From Papio anubis (taxonomy: Eukaryota; Chordata; Mammalia; Primates; Cercopithecidae): a stretch of 64,000 nucleotides of DNA. Positions 56,266 to 64,000 of this stretch are shown here, in pieces (position 1 is the stretch's first letter; every line of letters starts with the position of its first letter). The stretch covers positions 53,060,855-53,124,854 of the forward strand of contig NC_044986.1 in NCBI RefSeq assembly GCF_008728515.1, in the 5' to 3' direction. The notes beneath the pieces are model-generated. The model had not been told where the DNA came from. It saw nothing but the letters and a program-made list of their open reading frames with translations, and ran no database searches. Made by a program: the position numbers and the translations under genes.

Positions 56266-56656
56266 TGTATTAGTCCATTGTCACCCTGCTACAAAGAAAT
56301 ATCTGAGACAAGGCAATTATAAAGAAAAGAGGTTTAATTGGGCCATGTTTCTGCAGGCTGTGTAGGAAGCACAGTGGCTTCTCGAGAGGCATCAGGAAAC
56401 TTTCAACTCTGGCAGAAGGCAAAAGGGGAGCAAGTGTGTCTTACATGGCTAGAGCAGGAGGAAGAGAGATAAAGGTGAGATGCTATACACTTTTAAAAAC
56501 CAGATCTTGCAAGCACTCACTCCTTGTAACAAAAGCAGCACTGAGGGGGAACATCCTCCCTCATGATCCAATAACCTCCCGCCGGGCCCCATCTGCAACT
56601 AGGGATTACAATTCAACATGAGATTTGGGATGGGACACAGATCTCAAATCATATTA
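56266..56656 (-). mobile_element. MST-type MaLR 3' LTR
   Basis: A ~391-bp LTR in reverse, from TGTATTAGTCCATTGTCACC to CTCAAATCATATTA. In the element's orientation this is the downstream LTR. GTTGC sits just outside (56261-56265), matching GTTGC at 58608-58612. Confidence 0.93.
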
Positions 56657-58249
56657 TTCTACCCTTGCCCCCCGCCAAAAAAATATCTCATGGCCTTCTC
56701 ACGTTGCAACACACAATCATGTCCTCCCAACTGTCCCCCAAAGTTTTAACTCATTCTAACATTAACTCCAAAGTCCAAAATACAAACTCTCACCTGGGCC
56801 AAGCCTAATTCCTTCCAGCTATGAGCCTGTAAAATCATAAACAAGTAAGCTACTTCCGAGATACAATAGAGCTATAGCCATTGAGAAAATACTCCCATTC
56901 CAAAATGAGGAGATCAGCTAAAAGGAAGTGGCTACAGGCCCCATGCATGTTCAAAACCCATCAGGGAAGTCATTAAATCTTAAAGCTCCAAATAATATCC
57001 TTTGATTCCCTGTCTCACATACAGGATACACTGATGCAAGGGGTTGGCTCCCGAGGTCTTGAGTAGCTTCACCCCTGTGATTTTACACGGTTCAGCCCCC
57101 ACAGCTGATGGTGTTGAGTGCCTGCATCCCTTTCAGGCACATGGTGCAAGTTGTCAGTGGCTCTATCATTCTGGTTTCTGGAGGAAGTTGAACCTCTTCT
57201 CACAGCTCCATTAGGTAGTACCCCAGTGAGAACTCTATATGGGGGCTCCAACCCCACATTTTCCCTTCTCACTGCCTAGCAAGAGTCCTCCATGAGGGTT
57301 CCAGTCCCGCAGCAGGCTTCTGCCTGGACATCCAGCTGTTTTCATGCATCCTCTGAAATGTAGGCAGAAGCTCCCAAGCCTCAACTCTTGCAGCTGTGTA
57401 CCAGTAGACTTGATACCATATGGAAGTTGCCAAGGTTTATGGCTTTTACCCTCTGAAGCAGTGGCCCTTTTAGCCATAGTTGGAGCTGAAGTGGATGGAA
57501 TACAGAGAGCAGTGTCCCAGGCTGTTCAGGACAGTGGGGCCCTGGGCTTGGCCTATGAAAGCATTCTTCCCTTCTAGGCCTTAGGCCTGTGATGGGAGGG
57601 ACTGTTGAAGAGGTCTCTGAAGTGCCTCTTAGGCCTATTTCTCATTAACCGGTTATTAGCAATTGACTTCTCTTTGCTTACGCAAACTTCTACAGCCTGC
57701 TTGAATTCCTCCTCTGAAAACGGATTTCTCTTTTCTATGACATGGTGAGGGTGCAAATTTCAAAACTTTTACACTCTCCATCCCTTTTAAATGTTTCAGT
57801 GTCAGATAATTTCTGTGTTCGTGCATACGAGCTTGGGCTTTTAGAAACATCCAGGTCACATCTTGAACACCGTACTTACAAGTTTCTTCTGCCAGATACG
57901 TTAAATCATCTCACTCAAGTTCAAAGTTCCAAATATCCCTAGAACAGGTGCACAATGCTGATGGTCTCTTTGCTAAAGCATAGCAAGAGTGCCCTTACTT
58001 CAGTTCCCAATAAGTTCCTCATTTCCATCTGAGACCTCCTCAGCCTGAACTTCAGTGTCCATGTTATTATCAGCATTTTGGTGACAACCGTTCGACAAGT
58101 CTTTAGGAAGTTCCATACTTCCCCTTGTCTTCCCATCTTCTTCTAAGTTCTCCAAACTGTTCCAACCTCTGCCCATTACCCAGTCCCAAAGCTGCTTCCA
58201 CATTTTTTTAAATCTTTTAGCAATACCCTTCTCCTTGGCACCAATTTTC
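56657..58249 (-). mobile_element. MST-type MaLR internal region
   Basis: The reverse complement of MaLR internal DNA, with the same order of blocks as the proviruses at 13.1 and 28.6 kb (for example TTGATTCCCTGTCTCACATA near 57002, TCAGCATTTTGGTGACAACC near 58070). Multiple stops; the 60-80-codon frames here are relics. Confidence 0.9.
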
Positions 58250-58607
58250 TGTATTAGTTCATTCTTGCACTGCTAAAAATAAATACATGAATCTGAGCAA
58301 TTTAAAATGAAAAGACATTTAATTGGCTCACAGTTCTACAGGCTTTTCAGAAAGCATAGTAGCTTCTAGGGAGGCCTCAGGAAACTTTCAATCATGGCAG
58401 AAGGGGAGGAGGAAGAAATAGAGGGAGAGGTGCTACACACTTTTAAACAAACAAATCTTATGCTAACCCAGTCACTATCATGGCAGTAGCACTGAAGGGG
58501 AAATCTGCTCCCATAATTCAGTCACCTTCCACCGAACCCCACCTCCAACACTGAGGATTACCATTTGACAAGAGATGTCTGTGGGACCACAGTTCCAAAT
58601 CATATCA
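58250..58607 (-). mobile_element. MST-type MaLR 5' LTR
   Basis: A ~358-bp LTR in reverse, from TGTATTAGTTCATTCTTGCA to CCAAATCATATCA, followed by the GTTGC target duplication. Together with 56266-56656 it bounds a complete provirus. Confidence 0.93.
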
Positions 58608-58612
58608 GTTGC

Positions 58613-61600
58613 TACTCTTGTTGTTGATTTGTTCTTAATAGCTTTTTAAATGGAGAATAGGTGAGTTATTGCGATATGGGAAGATAGTAGATGTGTTTTT
58701 AGAAACTTGGCATTTCAGTAGAGGATCATCTATTCCAAGAATTTTACCCTTTCCCTAAGACACATAAATAGATGTGAGAGATAATATGAGAGAGAAAGGT
58801 ACACAAGGCCATACTTAATTTATGGCCCATTAACTCTAAACTACAATTCTCTTTTAGTCAAGAGAGCTTATCTAGATGCTGAAGAAAATGCAAGTAAAAT
58901 GTAAGCCTTTAATCCACTCTATTAAAAATACGTATTTCTCAAACTTTACTATTTTAACTTTTATTTGTAATAAATTACTCTCGGTATGCCTCACAACCAA
59001 CCCCAACATACCAGAGTGTAACTAATCATATCCAATCCATTTTAGCAAAGTTCCTTGTGCAGCTGTAATGGGGGGCCACTTTAAGACACATCTCCATCGC
59101 TCACATCAAAACTGAAATTTTGCCCTTTGAATCCAGGTTAAGTAATTTTATGCAAGGACGGCTGAAGACTGAAGCTTCCTTAAGCTATTCTGTTCATAAC
59201 TCTGACTTCGAAAGCTGATTAAGTGATTCATTCAGGCTGCTGTACAAACTGAATAACTGCTCACTGTGCCAGGATAAGGATTAGACACAATACCCTGTGT
59301 CAGAGCGTAGATCTTAGGCAGGAGAGAAAGAAGATCAGTGCTTGAATATTGCCATTAAGAGACTCAGATTTATTCTTAACACCTCCTTGGATAGAAAGAC
59401 TAATGACAAATTTATAAAGAAGCCTGAAAGCATTCTTGAAGTGAGTGATTTCTCTGCATTTCAAACTAGAGTTTCACATAGGTCTCAAAGCTAGTCAAGA
59501 TAAAATGTCAAAAATATGAACACAAAGAATTTATGTGTGCAAGTAAGTGATGTCATTAGCCTGTAAAGATGTCATTCTACTTAAGATGACCTTCCAACTA
59601 GATGATTTTCCTGACCCAGATTTTTCACTTTAATAGTGCCATTTTCTTCCTACCTGTCTAAATGCTGATTTGGTTTTCATTTATATGTGTCAGAAAATAA
59701 ATCTGAAAACAATATTTCCTACTTTTTAGACATCATCAATAAAGTTACAAAAACCACATGTTTCTGTGAGTGAAAAGCTCCTATTAACTCTTCTTAGAAT
59801 AAAACTGGAACATTCCACAAGGCAGCTTCCACATAAAACCTTGAAAGGGTCAAAAATTCTTGCCAGGTAATGAGTTCTGGAATGTGATTGCAGGAGTGAA
59901 CTAATGCTAGTTACTCTGCTTAAGGCACCTTCAAGAAGAGCATATTCTTAGAGCGTACTTAGGGTTCAGCCAGAGACACTGAAATCAGCCTGCTTGCCGA
60001 CTATAATTATACTGATATAACAAATTTAAGGGCCAGAAGCCAAAGAGAAAGTAAAAACAGAACATAAGTAGGATTGGTGGCCAAGCAAAAAGGATTGTGG
60101 GCAATTGAATTTAATAAATGTTAATGGATGACTTTAATGAATAACAAAAAATGAGTTCAGAAAATAAATAAACCCGGCTTAAAAGTATGAGGATATCAGG
60201 CAAAAATTCTAAAGATATTATGAATATTTTTCTTAGGATAGACATTGACTTTATACAAAAATAACATGTGTGATTTAAGGGTTTTAAAAACAGTTTTCTT
60301 CTTAAAACCACCTGATTTCTTTGCCAGTCACATTCCTAGTGCTTCTGTATGTCTTTGTAATATTATAGATGTCCCTTCACTTCCCAAAATTCCTGAGAGG
60401 GACAGTGTAACATAACTACAGAATGTCATATCCTAGACATAGCTGATTGGCCCAGTAATGCACATTTAATCCAAAACCTGGCAATCCGTTGCCTAATCAA
60501 GGAAATGATAGTATCTTTCTCAAAAAAGAAATTAGATATATCTTAGCTGTACTTAGTATTGGAAGGTGCTTAAGGTGAAAGGCTATGTTGGCTCTAAGAT
60601 TTCCATACATCTAGTACATTTAGATAACTAAGGAAAAGAAGCCAATTCACGTAAGGAGAGTGGAGCAGATGTAAAGAGTAGAGGTTCTAAAAAAGGTGAG
60701 AGACATAGGAAGCCTCTCTACGTTGGTATGTGACAGCTTATCAGGTTTCAGCTGTAATTTGTATAAAGGCTACCTGCATATACTTTGTTCAGTGACATCT
60801 CCATATCCTTACATCAAATCCACCCTTCTTTATTTGAGCCAACCAGAATGGACTTGGATCTCTTTCACCTAAAAAGGCTTCAGATAGAGAGCATAATTAT
60901 TAGAGTAATTCTTACACATTATTTCCAGTATTCTCAGAGGGCACTGAGTGGTCAAAGAAGTTATGTAAAGAGAAAGGTAACTCTGGGAAAAGAGCACAGA
61001 AAAGGAATTAGAGAAAATACTAAGGATAAACTTCGGCAATATCAACATTTTCGTGGAAGTTCAGCCTTTGTACTCTGAAATATTTGTGCTGGGACATATG
61101 TACATTTGCCAAAAAAACAGTGTAAAATATCATAGATTCATTATGTGACTTTAAGTTACTATAATCTTTAATGGGCTTATAATTAATGTCACTCACAGCT
61201 TATAATTGCTTAAAATGATTACCTATCCATCCATATTATTTTTCCATTATATTCCTTGTTCTCCAAATTTACAAAGACTCTTTTCTATTTTCCTCAAGGA
61301 AAAGGTTGGAATATCTTATTTCTTTATGCGACAAGATGAAATCTAGCTGAGTTTTAATAAAAGTTGAGCAGGTAAAGTGAAAAGGGACAATTTCCTTATT
61401 TTCATAATGACAAAGAGAGAATTGGATAATTTTTCCACTGAGATTTTAGGAGAAGAAAGGTCCAAAGGGAAAAAGTACTGCCTAAAGAAAGACTTTTAAA
61501 AAAATGATTGCTTATTGACTGCAATATGCAAAATTATGAATAAGAAAGAATAGCCAGAAATTCTAGCTCATCAGACAGGTATTTCCAGATTCAAAGCAGA

Positions 61601-61689
61601 GGCCCCAAAATAAGACCTCTAGTAAATGGCAAAATTGGTATTTGAAAACCACGTAAGGCTTGCTTTCTTTTAAAGAGTGAATAGTAAAG
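58613..61689. other. Unique DNA, about 3 kb, nothing firmly assignable
   Basis: No gene or repeat is recognised with confidence. 60440-60510 (TGATTGGCCCAGTAATGCAC) may be an unnamed old repeat. A 97-codon plus-strand frame (60785-61078) has no recognisable domain. 59000-59350 is non-repetitive with balanced composition. Confidence 0.5.
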
Positions 61690-61697
61690 TATGGAGG

Positions 61698-61997
61698 TTT
61701 TTTTTTTTTTTTTGAGACGGAGTCTGGGTCTGTTGCCCAGGCTGGAGTGCAGTGGCCGGATCTCAGCTCACTGCAAGCCCCGCCTCCCGGGTTCACGCCA
61801 TTCTCCTGCCTCAGCCTCCCGAGTAGCTGGGAGTACAGGCGCCCGCCACCTCGCCCAGCTAATTTTTTTTGTATTTTTTAGTAGAGACGGGGTTTCACTG
61901 TGTTAGCCAGGATGGTCTCGATCTCCTGAACTCGTGATCCGCCCGTCTCGGCCTCCCAAAGTGCTGGGATTACAGGCTTGAGCCACCGCGCCCGGCC
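61698..61997 (-). mobile_element. Young AluY (Old World monkey-like)
   Basis: A full-length reverse AluY with few differences from consensus, from a 16-nt T-run and GAGACGGAGTCTGGGTCTGT to CCACCGCGCCCGGCC. It carries GTGGCCGGATCTCAGCTCAC, CACCTCGCCC and GGCTTGAGCC, which I associate with cercopithecid AluY. TATGGAGG flanks both ends (61690-61697 and 61999-62006), an intact target duplication. Confidence 0.97.
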
Positions 61998-62210
61998 ATA
62001 TGGAGGTTTTTTTGAAGTTGTCTTGTTCAATTTCTGTATGTAATTATGTATGTGTGTGATGTTTTGTTTTGTTTCAGGATATGAAAAGGCATCTCTGATA
62101 ACTTTAAATTTTTCCATGATTATGAAAGTGTTTAAATTTATTGATTATGGGTCTAGTAATGATTATTTATATTTTCTTAAAATTTTTATATATTCTTAAA
62201 AATCATCTAC

Positions 62211-62524
62211 GGTCAGGCCTATAATTCCAGCACTTTGGGAGACCAAGGTAGGGGGACTGCTTGGGCCCAGGAGTTCAAGCCTGGGGAACATAGGAAGACC
62301 TCTTTACTACTGAAAAATAGATAAATAAATAAATAAAATTAACTGGATGTGGTGGTGTGTGCCTGTGGTCCCAGCTACTCTGGAGGTTGAAGTAGAAGGA
62401 TCATTTTAACCCTGGGAGGTCAAGGCTACAGTGAGCAGGGATCATGCCACTTGCATTTCAGCCTGGGTGACAGAGCAAGACCTTGCCTCAAAAAACGAAA
62501 AACAAAAAACAAACAAACAAAAAC
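62211..62524 (+). mobile_element. AluJ
   Basis: A diverged old Alu starting GGTCAGGCCTATAATTCCAG (a few 5' bases deleted), with a (ATAA)n linker at 62316-62336 and an AAAC-rich tail. The target duplication TCATCTAC is intact at 62203-62210 and 62525-62532. Confidence 0.92.
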
Positions 62525-62659
62525 TCATCTACTACATCCAGCCTTCCAAAGTTATTTATATATTGTTTTTTATTATCTTGGCATCTATTCTTATGTCCTT
62601 TTCCTTTTAGACTTTATACTTTCTCCCTTTTTATACACTTGAGTAAATTAGTGAGATGT

Positions 62660-62690
62660 ATACACACACACACAGACACACACACATATG
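62660..62690. repeat. (CA)n microsatellite
   Basis: ACACACACACACAGACACAC with one GA interruption. Confidence 0.95.
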
Positions 62691-62736
62691 GTTCATTAAA
62701 ACTGTTAGATCTTATATTTATATATCAGTTTTTCTG

Positions 62737-62738
<2 letters not shown>

Positions 62739-62772
<34 letters not shown>

Positions 62773-63050
62773 AGATAGAGTCTTGCTGTCACCCAGGCTG
62801 GAGTGCAGTAGCGCGATCTCAGCTCATTGCAACTTCTACCTCCAGGGCTCAAGTCATTCTCCTGCCTCAGCTTCCCAAGTAGCTGGGATTACAGGTGCGT
62901 GCCACCACACCCAGATGATTTTTGTGTTTTTAATAGAGACAGGTTTTCACCATGCTGGCCAGTCTGGTCTCCAGTTCCTGATCTCAGGTGATCCACCTGC
63001 CTTGACATCCCACGGTGCTGGGATTACAGTCATGAGCCCCTGCGCCAAAC
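62739..63050 (-). mobile_element. AluS with long T-run
   Basis: A ~33-nt T-run, then GAGATAGAGTCTTGCTGTCA, ending GCCCCTGCGCCAAAC. CTGTCTT is found at both flanks (62734-62740 and 63052-63058), a short target duplication. Confidence 0.95.
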
Positions 63051-63058
63051 CCTGTCTT

Positions 63059-63798
63059 CTAAATTATCAATATTTCATTTACTTTCTTCTTTGTTTTTGA
63101 TGTAGGAATCGAAGCTTGCTGGACCATTGGAGAGCTGGGGATGGACTGATGGTTAGGGACATGTGGGCACGATTACCTCCCTAACTCCCACCCTATAAAA
63201 ATAGGATCTGCATAGTGCTAAGTATGATGCAAGAATCAGGACAGCTTAATATTTGTAAACAGATCATCGAAGAGAAGCACTTACATCGTTAGTATAAGAA
63301 TATTGATGTACAGAGCCTGAGTATAAAAGAATAAATTTCACAGATTTTTCTTAACACTTTTAGAGTCCTACATGTATAGACAGTGTTTTCTACAGCTTCA
63401 TGCCTTGTAGAAAAGCCAAGGACAAAGAAAAAAAAAAAAAAAAAGACCAAGATAAGCTACACCTGTATGTATTCTCCATGACCAGTTTCAGCCTTTTAGG
63501 TTATGTATCATTGATTACATATGCCAGCAATTTATTAAAATACATGAAATGTTTATGGTTTCTTAAAATCAATTTGTAGTCAAACTGAAGTCTTTAGTTC
63601 TTTTTCCAATGCTTGTAAAGTATTTTTTTTATTTTTTTTCTTCCTAGTTAAAATAATGTGTTTGAAACTTTGAGATGTTTTTCCATGCACACAGCTTTAG
63701 CTATGGCTCTTGGACTTTAATTGTGAAGTACTTTCATTACTTTTATTTCCAGGTTGTCCTTTTGTTTTAATGGCCAATGAGAATCAGGGTATCAATAG
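63059..63798. other. Unique DNA; A17 tract
   Basis: An A-run lies at about 63428-63444 and T-runs near 63622-63640. No gene or repeat is recognised. Confidence 0.6.
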
Positions 63799-63800
63799 AT

Positions 63801-63848
<48 letters not shown>
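63799..63848. repeat. (GATA)n microsatellite
   Basis: About ten GATA units ending in GATAATAGAT. Likely length-polymorphic. Confidence 0.97.
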
Positions 63849-63850
<2 letters not shown>

Positions 63851-64000
63851 TGTTCTGGATTTTAAAAGTTATTTTTAATTATTACTTTCTAATTGTATTG
63901 CAACATTGACAGAAAATAATCCAAAACTTTATCTTATCCTTTTCAGGAATAGACTACTCCTCTCTGACTACAGGCATTTTATCATAATTACAGAAGAAAA

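Noticed and set aside
60785..61078. 97-codon plus-strand frame
   Set aside because: No domain, no supporting context, and of a length expected by chance in 64 kb.

Overview
This window is AT-rich, repeat-dense primate DNA with no recognisable host protein-coding gene, RNA gene or operon-like structure. I read it as an intergenic or deep intronic stretch from an Old World monkey. The catarrhine Alu content shows it is a primate. The narrower call rests on three minus-strand AluY copies (6744-7046, 16207-16467, 61698-61997) that read GGCTTGAGCC near the Alu 5' end, where human AluY normally has GGCGTGAGCC, and two that also carry a CACCTCGCCC motif. From memory these are cercopithecid AluY variants; no alignment was run.

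Layout: 1-1690 is a minus-strand old L1/HAL1-like element split by an Alu monomer. 1.7-8.5 kb is mostly unique DNA with MER20, MIR and L2 fossils and one AluY. 8.48-10.2 kb is minus-strand L1 ORF2. 12.4-16.5 kb is a nested cluster: MIR, then an Alu monomer holding a THE1-type MaLR provirus that itself holds another LTR, then a three-monomer Alu and an AluY. 16.6-22 kb is AT-rich with possible degraded ERV, L1 and L2 pieces and a ~420-bp polypurine tract. 22-28 kb is largely unique with MIR/L2. 28.2-30.65 kb is an MLT1A-like provirus. 31.1-32.1 kb is a ~1-kb class II ERV solo LTR. 33-43 kb alternates Alus, MaLR LTRs, fragmented plus-strand L1, microsatellites, and an L2 split by a DNA transposon. 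44.05-44.27 kb is a young 112-bp tandem duplication. 46.1-50.5 kb is a plus-strand L1 with its 5'UTR but with an ORF1-to-ORF2 deletion and no 3' end. 50.5-51.8 kb is a minus-strand ERV-L pol fossil. 52-58.6 kb has Alus, a hAT element, an L2 split by an MST solo LTR, and a complete minus-strand MST provirus flanked by GTTGC. 58.6-61.7 kb is unique. 61.7-63.1 kb is an Alu cluster, and a GATA microsatellite lies near the end.

None of the open frames looks like a host gene. The longest come from low-complexity tracts, L1, ERV or Alu sequence, or are chance frames. Functional DNA, if present, is more likely cis-regulatory: several non-repetitive stretches (about 4.33-4.86, 10.96-11.11, 26.2-27.2, 38.5-38.78 and 45.3-45.9 kb) have clustered homeodomain- and E-box-like sites and deserve a conservation check. 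I found no evidence of a new biological system. The interest lies in rearranged and nested repeats. Repeat family names come from recognising sequence, not from a database search, and most edges are accurate to about 5-30 bp unless a target-site duplication fixes them.
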